Assembly (NCBI GenBank): GCA_030266105.1
Contig: JAJDHH010000008.1
Coordinates: 1-63,172 of the forward strand
Reading direction: 5' to 3'
Source of the DNA: Eubacteriales bacterium OttesenSCG-928-K08
GTDB lineage: Bacteria; Bacillota; Clostridia; Christensenellales; CAG-138
Length of the DNA: 63,172 bases
Below the pieces are notes generated by a model that saw nothing but the letters and a program-made list of their open reading frames with translations, was not told the origin of the DNA and did no database searches. Shown in pieces: positions 25,500 to 33,483 of this stretch. Position 1 is the stretch's first letter. Each line of letters begins with the position of its first letter. The position numbers were made by a program, and so were the translations under genes.

Positions 25500-25533
25500 A
25501 CTTGGCATGGGGGAATTTTCTCCCATGCCAAGT
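25500..25533. terminator. 12-bp perfect hairpin between ilvE and the next gene
   Basis: ACTTGGCATGGG (25500-25511) and CCCATGCCAAGT (25522-25533) are perfectly complementary around a 10-base loop. No T run follows, only GACAAAAA and then the AAGGAGA ribosome binding site of the next gene. It may be a weak terminator or a leader structure acting on the gene at 25556. Confidence 0.5.
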
Positions 25534-25555
25534 GACAAAAAGGAGATGGAATCTC

Positions 25556-27496
25556 ATGAAGAAACTCTTTGCAACCATAGCTGTGTTTTTATTAACACTT
25601 ATGGTTTGCACAACAGCGTATGCCGCAACATTCCAGGCGGTGACCGACCCGGCCACGGTGACAGGCGCGGGCAGGATCATTATGCGCTTTACTGTAACAA
25701 ACGATTCAACAGTCACTATGCGCAACCTGAGCGTTAGCGGTTATGGCATAAGCACATCAACAAATGCGCTTGAAGGCCAGTTTGTGCAGCCTGGCGCTGC
25801 GCTTACATTCTATATTCGCGACCTTAACATAACAGATGATATGCTCGGCGAAACACTGCTTTATACGCTAAGCTGGACTGAAGACGGCCAGGCCTACACA
25901 AAGGATGTGGAGGTTGGCATTGGCGCAGACGCATTGCAGGCTGCGGATATGACAGCAACGCGCACAGTCAGCAAACCGGCTGCGCGTGAAGGTGAAAAGG
26001 TCACTCTTACATACACGCTTAACAACCCGGGATCGGTGGGAATGTCAAACATCACATTGCGTGATGAAGGAATTGCAGGAGCAAATACGATTGCAACAGG
26101 GCTGGTGCTCGATGGTGGCACGAGCCGCACAGTAACATATGAATACACGTTGGGGCAGCAGGATGCAACGAGCAACCCCACAATCACATACACAATAAAT
26201 GACGAAGCAAAAGCCCTCGTGCTGGAGCCTTTGATAATAACGCTTACTAATGTTCACTTGCAGGTGGATGTTAGCCAAACGGCGCCGGCGCAAGATGGGG
26301 TTGTGTTTACGATCATACTCACAAACGATGGTAATCAGGCGATCAATAATTTAACGATCACGGACGATCAGGCAAATAAAGTTACACAATCGCCCATTTC
26401 GGTTGCGCCCGGAGCTACGCAAACGGTCACCTACGCCGTGCAATCCGATGCCGCGCGAAATGTTACATTTAACCTTAAAGGCACGGATGCTTTAAACCAA
26501 CCCTATGAGGATAATACGACCAGCTTCGAGGTTCGCCCTTATGTGGATCCAAGCAATGTTACGCTTTCGCTCCTTGCGCGCTCGGTAGAGGCGCTTTCGC
26601 AAACCGGCCACATGAAGGTTCGTTTTGAGGTGCAAAACGATTCCAGTGTGGATATTACAGGCGTGACCATTGTTGAGGAACAATTGGGAGCAATTATAAC
26701 GAGAGATATTTTGCCGCGAGGGCAAACTATATACGAAGAAGAAATTTATGTTGGCGACCCGCGTGAGCTGAAATTTACGTTGCAGGTGTCCGATCCTTCC
26801 GGCGCTGAGCATAGCTACACAGCCAGCATAACCGCCGCGCATATGGAGCTTGCGACACCTACGCCGGATGGCAGCCTCGTTCAGGAGGATGGTAAGGGCG
26901 GCGGCAGTGTTTTAACAACGGTGCTTGTTGTGCTGGCGTCGCTGCTGGCGCTTGCGGGCATTGCGTTATTGGCATTGTCCGTTTATGAGAAAAAACGCAA
27001 TGCGGGCGCCAAAGAATATGAGTTCGACGATGAAGGTTTTGCGCCCACGCGTGAACAATATTCACGTCAACGAAGGGCTTCTGCTTCAAGTCAGCAAGAG
27101 CAGAGCAACGCCTATTTGGATCGAAACGACACATATGGATTGCACTCAACACCACAAGAGCAGGATACTGTGAGGTTTTCCATGCAGGATGATAATTTGC
27201 GCGATGAAGAACAGCAATGGAAACCACCTGCAAGGCAAAACGTTGGAGCGGGCTATTCACAGCAGCAGGAGTATGTGCAGGAGGACGATGTTAAACCCTA
27301 TGTGCCAACCTATCAGCGTTCCGGGCAAGAATATGTTCCGCCGGAATATGTAGCGCCCGCGCAGGAGCAACCACCTGCAGATTATGATGCGGGCTATGGA
27401 GATGGCAGGAGCGAAGTGGAGCGTCCGCGGCAGCCGGTTCCAAATGTGCGCAACCGTGTTTATCATGTTCGCCCCACAGACGAAAACGAAGAATAA
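25556..27496 (+). CDS. CARDB-like secreted membrane protein with long cytoplasmic tail
   Basis: A 646-residue type I membrane protein. A signal peptide (about residues 1-22, ending TTAYA) precedes four to five repeated beta-sandwich modules of the CARDB/DUF11 type (about 23-430), each with a Thr/Asn-rich ITDD- or LRDE-like strand. One helix (about 452-476) and a disordered tail of about 170 residues rich in Gln, Tyr, Glu and Pro follow (for example EYVPPEYVAPAQEQ). AAGGAGA precedes the ATG. It shares architecture with the exporter-linked protein at 18611 but has a much longer cytoplasmic tail and no transporter gene beside it. Function unknown; an envelope scaffold is the best guess. Confidence 0.8.
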   Translation: MKKLFATIAVFLLTLMVCTTAYAATFQAVTDPATVTGAGRIIMRFTVTNDSTVTMRNLSVSGYGISTSTNALEGQFVQPGAALTFYIRDLNITDDMLGETLLYTLSWTEDGQAYTKDVEVGIGADALQAADMTATRTVSKPAAREGEKVTLTYTLNNPGSVGMSNITLRDEGIAGANTIATGLVLDGGTSRTVTYEYTLGQQDATSNPTITYTINDEAKALVLEPLIITLTNVHLQVDVSQTAPAQDGVVFTIILTNDGNQAINNLTITDDQANKVTQSPISVAPGATQTVTYAVQSDAARNVTFNLKGTDALNQPYEDNTTSFEVRPYVDPSNVTLSLLARSVEALSQTGHMKVRFEVQNDSSVDITGVTIVEEQLGAIITRDILPRGQTIYEEEIYVGDPRELKFTLQVSDPSGAEHSYTASITAAHMELATPTPDGSLVQEDGKGGGSVLTTVLVVLASLLALAGIALLALSVYEKKRNAGAKEYEFDDEGFAPTREQYSRQRRASASSQQEQSNAYLDRNDTYGLHSTPQEQDTVRFSMQDDNLRDEEQQWKPPARQNVGAGYSQQQEYVQEDDVKPYVPTYQRSGQEYVPPEYVAPAQEQPPADYDAGYGDGRSEVERPRQPVPNVRNRVYHVRPTDENEE

Positions 27497-27528
27497 TTGA
27501 GATATACACTTAAGGAGAAAGAAAACGC

Positions 27529-28197
27529 ATGGGCGCTTTCAAGGGATTAACTGAAGATGCGTTTCGCTTTTTCTGGGAAATTAGCTTCCAGAACGAAAAA
27601 AGCTTTTTTGAGGAAAACCGGGAACGATATGAGCGTGAGGTAAAAATACCCATGCGCTTGCTTGCGCAGGATATTGCGGGTTATGCGCAGGATGTTGACC
27701 CCAATTTTATCACCAAACCCACATCCGTGGTTTCGCGCATTTATCGTGACACGCGCTTTTCCAGGGATAAATCACCCTACAGAGATCATGTGTGGCTTGC
27801 GTATAAATACCCCGGGAAACGCCTGGGTGAAAGCTTTGTGCTTTATGCTGAGGTCGAGCGGGATTCTTATGGTTACGGCATGGGAATGTATGCGCCCGAG
27901 CCGGCTTACATGAACGAAATCCGCAAGCGTATATTGGCGCGGCCGCAATTGTTTTTATCGCTTGTGCATGAACCTAAATTGTGTGAGCGCTTTACCCTAT
28001 ATGGCGATGAATATAAGCGGCCTAAGTGCCCGGATGCACCAGAAGAGCTTTGGCCATGGCTAAATAAGCGCAAAATTTCTTATAGTTTTTCTTCGCAGGA
28101 TATTTCGCGCACCATGCGCCCCGAGCTTGTTGATGAAATTAAAGAAGGTTTTGATATAATCAAACCATTGTATCGTTTTATTCAGGGAATAGATTAG
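27529..28197 (+). CDS. DUF2461 family protein
   Basis: A cytosolic protein of 222 residues matching DUF2461. The family core is seen as FFWEISFQNEKSFFEENRERYE (about residues 13-34), SRIYRDTRFSRDKSPYRDH (about 69-87) and the SYGYGMGMY...P stretch. Its biochemical role is unknown. GGAGAAAG lies before the ATG, 32 bases after the CARDB-like gene, so the two may be cotranscribed. A stem-loop follows the stop. Confidence 0.88.
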   Translation: MGAFKGLTEDAFRFFWEISFQNEKSFFEENRERYEREVKIPMRLLAQDIAGYAQDVDPNFITKPTSVVSRIYRDTRFSRDKSPYRDHVWLAYKYPGKRLGESFVLYAEVERDSYGYGMGMYAPEPAYMNEIRKRILARPQLFLSLVHEPKLCERFTLYGDEYKRPKCPDAPEELWPWLNKRKISYSFSSQDISRTMRPELVDEIKEGFDIIKPLYRFIQGID

Positions 28198-28232
28198 CCG
28201 TTATTTTTAAAACACATTTTAAGATTGTTAAT

Positions 28233-28268
28233 GCCCCGCCTCCCAAAATGTATGGGATGCGGGGCGTT
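28233..28268 (+). terminator. Stem-loop terminator after DUF2461 gene
   Basis: GCCCCGCCTCCCA (28233-28245) pairs with TGGGATGCGGGGC (28253-28265) with one mismatch, followed by GTTT. Confidence 0.7.
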
Positions 28269-28334
28269 TGGGCATATATAAAACGATGAATTTCTTAAAA
28301 TGGCCACATGTATTGTGTTTTTGGAGGTAACGGA

Positions 28335-28904
28335 ATGTCTTGGATCAAACAAAACATCCGCATGGTAACGGGCGTAGCGCTTGCGCTTGTGCTGGGGTTG
28401 GGTGGAGGTTATGGCCTGCGCGCTGCAACAGTAAAAGCACCGGCATCACCAAGCCCTGAACCTGTGGATAGTGCGCAGCCTGTGGGACAGATTGGGCAGG
28501 TGAGCATTTTGCCAACCACACAGGTGGAAATTCGTTATACGTTTTTGCTTTGCGGGCACGAGCTTGAAGAAGTGGAGATTGACGGATCGCTGACAGGCTG
28601 CACATTAAACGAAGTATATACGCGCTTGCCCGATGCACGCGTGGTGCGTTTGGATGCAGAACGCGCGATTATCGAGCGTGAACTCGAATGCTACTGCCCA
28701 AAGCATTATGTGCTTTATTTGAATGGTGAGGATGCGCTTTGTGTATCCCACACGGATGAAACAGACTTGGGCGAAGAAAATGTACAGACGCTTAATTATG
28801 ATTGTTCTGCGCTACCATTCGATGTGATATCCGAATTGGAGATGGGGCTTGTTTTTGATGGCCTTGAGCAGATCAACGCATATTTGGAGGATGTTGAAAG
28901 TTAA
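28335..28904 (+). CDS. Membrane-anchored BofC C-terminal-domain-like protein
   Basis: A 189-residue protein with an N-terminal signal anchor (about residues 8-28). It has a paired-Cys region TFLLCGHELEE and ELECYCPKHYVLYL, then a C-terminal module (LPFDVISELEMGLVFDGLEQINAYLED) that matches the BofC C-terminal domain pattern of an Lp..i...L..Gl...s.e....LED ending. In Bacillus BofC restrains the SpoIVB signal that leads to SpoIVFB activation. The assignment here rests on the C-terminal pattern and a spore-former context, so it is moderate. GGAGG lies 8 bases before the ATG at 28335. It overlaps the convergent queA gene by 4 bases. Confidence 0.62.
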   Translation: MSWIKQNIRMVTGVALALVLGLGGGYGLRAATVKAPASPSPEPVDSAQPVGQIGQVSILPTTQVEIRYTFLLCGHELEEVEIDGSLTGCTLNEVYTRLPDARVVRLDAERAIIERELECYCPKHYVLYLNGEDALCVSHTDETDLGEENVQTLNYDCSALPFDVISELEMGLVFDGLEQINAYLEDVES

Positions 28905-29923
28905 ACAATCAACATCGCATCTCCAAAGCTAAAGAAACGATACTTTTCGCGTACCGCATGGCGGTACGCGTTTAACATATCCTCACGGCTTGAAAGTGCG
29001 CTCACAAGCATGAGCAAGGTGGATTCTGGCAGGTGAAAGTTTGTGATTAACGCATCCACAGCTTTAAATTGGTAACCGGGGGTTATAAAAATGTCAGTCC
29101 AGCCAGCTTGGGGGTTAATAATGCCGCCTTTGTCAGCTACGCTTTCAAGCACCCGGCAGGAGGTTGTGCCAACCGCAAAAACTCTCCCGCCATTTTTGCG
29201 GGCATTGTTGATTGCATTTGCGGCGGCCTCGTTTACTTCGTAATACTCCGAGTGCATGTGGTGATCCTCCAAAAGCTTGGCGGATACGGGCCTGAATGTA
29301 CCCAAACCAACATGCAAAAGCACATCAACAATCTCCACGCCCTTTTTGTGGATTTCTTCAAGGAGCTCTTGAGTAAAATGCAGCCCTGCGGTAGGGGCGG
29401 CAGCAGAGCCTGCTTCTTGCGCATAAACCGTTTGGTAACGTTCGCTATCATCAAGCCTTTGTGTGATGTATGGCGGCAATGGCATTTGGCCAACACGATC
29501 AAGTATCTCTTCAAAAACGCCATCGTAGGCAAGGCGAACAATACGTTCGCCTGATTGTGTGCTGCCCAAAATGGTAATCGAAAGTTCATCCGACACATGG
29601 AATTTTAAGCCGGTTTTTGCGCGTCTGCCGGGGCGCACAAGCGCTTCCCAATTATCGCCATCGAGTCGCTTTAGCAGGAGAAACTCCATCGAGCCCCCGC
29701 TGCCCTCCCGCTTGCCAAAAAGGCGGGCGGGCAACACACGGGTCGTGTTGCGCACAAGCACATCGCCTTTTTGAAGATAGTCCACCAGTGAAGAGAACAC
29801 CGTATCTTTTATGCTTGAACCATCCCTTGCACACACAAGCAAGCGCGAGGCGCTGCGGTTTTGAATGGGTGTTTGGGCAATCAGCTCAGGCGGTAAATCG
29901 TAAAAAAAGTCGCTTGTTTTCAT
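28901..29923 (-). CDS. queA: S-adenosylmethionine:tRNA ribosyltransferase-isomerase QueA
   Basis: A 340-residue enzyme that transfers the ribosyl part of SAM to preQ1 in tRNA to make epoxyqueuosine. It has the N-terminal FFYDLPPELIAQTP (about residues 6-19), RLLVCARD, AAPTAGLHFT (about 174-183), VGLGTFRPV, and NFHLPESTLLMLVSA near the C-terminus. AAGGAT lies before the ATG. It has its own strong promoter (29952-29980), so it is separate from the upstream acyl-CoA synthetase gene. No tgt or yajC neighbour, although yajC is elsewhere in the window. Confidence 0.97.
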   Translation of the reverse strand: MKTSDFFYDLPPELIAQTPIQNRSASRLLVCARDGSSIKDTVFSSLVDYLQKGDVLVRNTTRVLPARLFGKREGSGGSMEFLLLKRLDGDNWEALVRPGRRAKTGLKFHVSDELSITILGSTQSGERIVRLAYDGVFEEILDRVGQMPLPPYITQRLDDSERYQTVYAQEAGSAAAPTAGLHFTQELLEEIHKKGVEIVDVLLHVGLGTFRPVSAKLLEDHHMHSEYYEVNEAAANAINNARKNGGRVFAVGTTSCRVLESVADKGGIINPQAGWTDIFITPGYQFKAVDALITNFHLPESTLLMLVSALSSREDMLNAYRHAVREKYRFFSFGDAMLIV

Positions 29924-29951
29924 GGGCTATCCTTAACTTTATAATGGACTT

Positions 29952-29980
29952 ATTATAATAAACAAGGCGCATTATGGCAA
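29952..29980 (-). promoter_or_regulatory. queA promoter
   Basis: On the minus strand TTGCCA (29980-29975) and a consensus TATAAT (29957-29952) are separated by 17 bases, about 28 bases upstream of the queA ATG. It shows that the T-box gene upstream is probably monocistronic. Confidence 0.72.
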
Positions 29981-29989
29981 TCAGACTCT

Positions 29990-31639
29990 TTAGTTTGCCC
30001 GCCTGATTTCGGCCCTTTTAATTTTGCCGCTCACTGTTTTGGGCAGTGCATCCACAAAATAAATGATTCTGGGATACTTGTAGGGCGCCGTTAGGGATTT
30101 AACATGGTTCTGCAGCTCGCGCTTAAGAAGGTCGCTGCCTTCGTAGCCCGGCTTTAGCACGATAGTCGCCTGCACCACCTGCCCGCGCACGGGGTCGGGT
30201 GCGCCCGTCACTGCAGCTTCAAGCACTGCGGGGTGCTCAAGCAGCACGCTTTCCACTTCAAAAGGCCCAATGCGATATCCTGAGCTTTTGATGATATCGT
30301 CCGCGCGGCCAACATACCAGAAATAACCATCCTCATCGATTAACGCAGTGTCGCCTGTGTGGTAGAGGCCATCGCACCAAACCTTTTTTGTTAACTCCTC
30401 ATCACGGAAGTATTCTAGGAAAAGCCCTGTTGGCGCACCCTGATCAACACAAACGCAGATTTCACCAATCTCGCCGGGGCGGCAGCGGCGGCCCTTTTTA
30501 TCCGCGAGAATGATATCATAGCCGGGTAAGGGGCGCCCCATCGAGCCAAGCTTGATGGGCATGCCGGGTAATGTGCCCAAGCAGCAAGTGGTTTCGGATT
30601 GCCCAAAACCTTCATGAATCTCGTGCCCTGTCATGCGTTTCCAGTCGGAAAACACCTCGGGCGTGAGCGGTTCGCCGGCGCTGCAGCAATGCTTTAGTGC
30701 GCTAAGATCGTAAGCATGCACCGGCTCCTGGGTGATCATGCGATACATGGTTGGCGGAGCGCAAAATGTCGTGATATTGTATTGCTCCAGCTTGCTTAGC
30801 ACCTCTTTTGCGTTAAAGCGATCAAAGTCATAAACAAACACCGAACTTTCACACAACCACTGGCCATAAAGCTTACCCCAGGCAGCTTTTGCCCAGCCTG
30901 TGTCCGAAATGGTGAAGTGCAGCCCTCCGGGTTCGTTTGTGTGCCAAAAGCGTGCCGTTACGATGTGACCCAGCGGATACAGAAAATTATGCAGCGCCAT
31001 TTTGGGGTGACCTGTGGTGCCGGATGTAAAATAGATCAACATCGGGTCGGTTGCGAGCATGCGCTCATCAGCTTCCGGGCGCGGGAAAGAATCGCTCATG
31101 GAGCTTAACCCGCGATCAAAATCCAGCCAACCCTTGCGTTCGGGGCCAACAAGCGCCGTAAACATCACGGTGGGGGAGTTAGGCATTGCGTTTTCGACTG
31201 CGTAGATAGTGTCCGCATCGTTTGCGCAGATAATCATTTTTACACCTGCAGCGTTGCAGCGGTATGTGATATCGGATGCGCTAAGCTGCACTGTTGCAGG
31301 AATGACAACTGCGCCCAGCTTGCAAATGCCCATGCTTGCGAACCAGTATTGATAGTTGCGTTTCATGATGAGCATAACTCTGTCGCCCTTTTTAATGCCC
31401 AGCCCCTTAAAATAGTTGGCGGCACGGTTGCTGTTTTTGCTCATCTGCTCAAATGTGAAACGTTTTTCCTCGCCTGCCGGGTTGGTGTATAAAAGCGCAA
31501 GGCTGTTGGGGCAGGTTTTGGAAAGCTCATCCAGCACATCAAAGCCATAGTTAAAATCTTCCAGCGCAGTGATCTTGAATGTTTTGTGGAAAGCCTCGTA
31601 GCTGGAAGTATCCGCCTTAATAAACCGTTCGTACAACAT
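29990..31639 (-). CDS. AMP-forming acyl-CoA synthetase under T-box control
   Basis: An adenylate-forming ligase of 549 residues that joins a carboxylic acid to CoA. Present are the P-loop-like YFTSGTTGHPKMALH (about residues 200-214), the adenine motif EGFGQSETT, GDTALIDEDGYFWYVGRADDIIKSSGYRIGPFEVE, and the catalytic Lys in LPKTVSGKIKR at the C-terminus. The overall pattern resembles the medium-chain (ACSM) group, which includes enzymes for branched short acids; the acid cannot be read from sequence. The ATG at 31639 with GGAG upstream is preferred over one at 31654. The only gene behind the T-box leader, it is likely induced when charged tRNA (probably tRNA-Val) runs low. Confidence 0.93.
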   Translation of the reverse strand: MLYERFIKADTSSYEAFHKTFKITALEDFNYGFDVLDELSKTCPNSLALLYTNPAGEEKRFTFEQMSKNSNRAANYFKGLGIKKGDRVMLIMKRNYQYWFASMGICKLGAVVIPATVQLSASDITYRCNAAGVKMIICANDADTIYAVENAMPNSPTVMFTALVGPERKGWLDFDRGLSSMSDSFPRPEADERMLATDPMLIYFTSGTTGHPKMALHNFLYPLGHIVTARFWHTNEPGGLHFTISDTGWAKAAWGKLYGQWLCESSVFVYDFDRFNAKEVLSKLEQYNITTFCAPPTMYRMITQEPVHAYDLSALKHCCSAGEPLTPEVFSDWKRMTGHEIHEGFGQSETTCCLGTLPGMPIKLGSMGRPLPGYDIILADKKGRRCRPGEIGEICVCVDQGAPTGLFLEYFRDEELTKKVWCDGLYHTGDTALIDEDGYFWYVGRADDIIKSSGYRIGPFEVESVLLEHPAVLEAAVTGAPDPVRGQVVQATIVLKPGYEGSDLLKRELQNHVKSLTAPYKYPRIIYFVDALPKTVSGKIKRAEIRRAN

Positions 31640-31665
31640 TTTGCTCCACCTCATAAATAATTTTT

Positions 31666-31944
31666 GAAAAACAAAAAGCCCGTCTCAATCGCTTGAGACG
31701 GGCATAATCCCGCGGTACCACTCAAATTGATGATGCTATGATCATCCAACTCAACAGGGTTCAATCAAACCCTTCGTCTGTAACGGGACTTCCCGTTGAC
31801 TCCTACTTCCTTATGGTTTGAGAGTCCCTGCTCTGGAGTGACCGCAATAAACTTTTGCTGCCGGTTTACACCAACCACCGGCTCTCTAAAAGCATCCACT
31901 TAAAGCTATTTCCATCATCGCATTTAATGGCTTTTGAAATTTTA
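31666..31944 (-). ncRNA. T-box leader RNA, likely tRNA-Val (GUC) specific
   Basis: A complete T-box riboswitch on the minus strand. From 5' to 3' it has a stem I with GATGA kink-turn (about 31918-31914), the AGAGAG and GGTTGGTG distal-loop motifs (31887-31867), and a specifier loop reading G-GTC-AC before TCCAGAGC (about 31845-31830). Then come stem III, the T-box proper GAGTGGTACCGCGG (about 31722-31709) and a terminator, GCCCGTCTC with a matching arm (31703-31678), followed by T runs. The TGGT acceptor bulge pairs with a tRNA whose base 73 is A. That fits tRNA-Val and argues against tRNA-Gly, whose base 73 is usually U. Specifier assignment by eye, about 75% sure; T-box identity near certain. 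Confidence 0.95.
31678..31703 (-). terminator. T-box regulated terminator
   Basis: GCCCGTCTCAA and TTGAGACGGGC arms with a GCGA loop on the minus strand, followed by TTTTTGTTTTT. The 5' arm competes with the anti-terminator formed around the T-box sequence. Confidence 0.93.
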
Positions 31945-31947
31945 TTC

Positions 31948-31976
31948 ATTGTAACCGTATATTGAACAATTGTCAA
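31948..31976 (-). promoter_or_regulatory. Promoter of the T-box/acyl-CoA synthetase transcript
   Basis: On the minus strand a perfect TTGACA (31976-31971), 17 bases, then TACAAT (31953-31948). It starts just 4 bases beyond the stop codon of the deformylase gene and drives a leader of about 300 bases. Confidence 0.88.
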
Positions 31977-31979
31977 ACA

Positions 31980-32474
31980 TTATTTTTTGTCAAATGTTCC
32001 TTTTAAGAAATATGAGCGGTTATCGATTGCTCGCATCGTAGCTAATACGCCGTCAAGATGGTCGGCCTCGTGCTGCAAAAGCTCGCTAAGGTTGCCCTCA
32101 AGCTCCAAAAAGCACTCTTGCCACTCCATATCGCGGTAGTCAATGCGCATACGCTTGTGCCGCAGCACCTTTACATAAAGGGTTGGGAATGACATACAAT
32201 CATCCATAACCTCCATCATTTCATCATCCGGGAAAGTCAGCACAGGGTTGATGAAAACAAACGGCTTATCAATGCACATATATAGCAGGCGCTTTTGAAT
32301 GCCAATCTGCGGCGCGGCAATCGCCCGCCCCGCACCATATGTGGCGCGAAATTGCATCAGAGTGTCGTGAAGGTCACAAACAGCGTCTGTAAGGTTGGGC
32401 GCTTCTTCGGGAAGAACCTCCGGACAAATTTCATAAAGCCTTGGGTCGCCAAGCAGCAGTATTTCTCTGACCAT
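31980..32474 (-). CDS. def: Peptide deformylase-like protein with variant motif II
   Basis: A 164-residue metalloenzyme-like protein of the polypeptide deformylase family, which removes formyl groups from new proteins. Motif I is GAGRAIAAPQIG (residues 47-58), motif III is QHEADHLDG with the two His ligands and the catalytic Glu (135-139), and the Cys ligand is kept at residue 93. Motif II, normally EGCLS, reads DDCMS, so the enzyme belongs to a divergent clostridial subgroup and could act on an unusual substrate. It is not linked to fmt. The stop codon abuts the promoter of the T-box transcript on the same strand. Confidence 0.88.
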   Translation of the reverse strand: MVREILLLGDPRLYEICPEVLPEEAPNLTDAVCDLHDTLMQFRATYGAGRAIAAPQIGIQKRLLYMCIDKPFVFINPVLTFPDDEMMEVMDDCMSFPTLYVKVLRHKRMRIDYRDMEWQECFLELEGNLSELLQHEADHLDGVLATMRAIDNRSYFLKGTFDKK

Positions 32475-32610
32475 GTTTAACCCTCCAATATGAGTTTTAG
32501 AATATATAATTCATATCACAACATTTGTATGTTTGCAAGGCGTTGATCTTATGTTCACTTCCAATATGTTGAGCTTGAAGCCGGGGGCAATAAGGGTATA
32601 TGATATCCAT

Positions 32611-33456
32611 ATGAGTAACAGTAATTTTATTCCCGCAGCTGCGGTCGATTTAGAAGCATCCTTGTTTTGCGGGCAAAGCTTTTCCTGGCAAAAGGTAGAA
32701 GAAGGTTATTTGGGCTGTGTTGACGGCCGGGCGATACTTTTAACGCGGGCAGGGGAGGGGCATTTGGTGCTGTGTGATAATTCCGGGCCGGAGTGGGGCT
32801 GGCAGGAGTATTTTGACATGCACCGCGACTATTTGGGCGTGTTTGCGCCCTTGCAAAATGATAAATATGTATGTGAGGCATATGCTGCGTATAATAAAAT
32901 ACATGTGCTTAAGCAGCCTGTGTGGGAAACTTTATGCTCATTTATAATATCGGCGAACAATAATATTGCGCGCATAACCCGCATTGTGCGGGCCCTTTGC
33001 TTTGAGCTTGGCGAAGAACGAAGCGTTGAGGGCCATGTGGTGCACACATTTCCTTCGCCAGAGAATATTGTTGAAGCAGGAGAAGCCCGCCTGCTTTCAC
33101 TTGGGCTTGGTTATCGTGCGCCATATCTTTATGAAACCGCGCAGCGAGCGTTAAATTACGATTGGGATGCTTTGCTGGCTTCGGATTATGATCAGGCGTT
33201 GGACGAGCTAAAAAACTTTAAGGGTGTGGGGGATAAGGTCGCCGATTGTGTTCTGCTGTTCTCCTGCAATCAGGATAGTGCCTTCCCGGTTGATACCTGG
33301 GTTCAGCGTGTCATGAATGAATTGTATGGAATAAAGGGCGGCCACCGGCACATGAGGTCGGAGGCCGCGAGATTGTTTGGAGAAAAGGCGGGCATTGTGC
33401 AGCAAACACTTTTTCATGCCGCGCGTATGGGCTTGTTCAAACAATATTTAACATGA
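32611..33456 (+). CDS. OGG1-type 8-oxoguanine DNA glycosylase
   Basis: A HhH-GPD base-excision repair glycosylase/lyase of 281 residues from the start chosen here. It follows the eukaryotic/bacterial OGG1 pattern: N-terminal domain with LFCGQSFSWQ, then SFIISANNNIARITRIV, the helix-hairpin-helix FKGVGDKVADCV with the catalytic Lys, and AFPVDTWVQRVM with the catalytic Asp. The product should cut 8-oxoG paired with C. In-frame starts at 32533, 32551 and 32569 lack ribosome binding sites. ATG 32611 fits homologue length and has TTGAAG-N18-TATGAT ending 6 bases before it, which would make a leaderless mRNA. The start is uncertain. Confidence 0.9.
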   Translation: MSNSNFIPAAAVDLEASLFCGQSFSWQKVEEGYLGCVDGRAILLTRAGEGHLVLCDNSGPEWGWQEYFDMHRDYLGVFAPLQNDKYVCEAYAAYNKIHVLKQPVWETLCSFIISANNNIARITRIVRALCFELGEERSVEGHVVHTFPSPENIVEAGEARLLSLGLGYRAPYLYETAQRALNYDWDALLASDYDQALDELKNFKGVGDKVADCVLLFSCNQDSAFPVDTWVQRVMNELYGIKGGHRHMRSEAARLFGEKAGIVQQTLFHAARMGLFKQYLT

Positions 33457-33483
33457 TACTCACCGGAATTTTGCCGCGCTGCA

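Noticed and set aside
31822-31850. Glycine (GGT) reading of the T-box specifier
   Set aside because: It breaks the usual spacing before A-C, and the TGGT bulge does not fit the U73 usual for tRNA-Gly.
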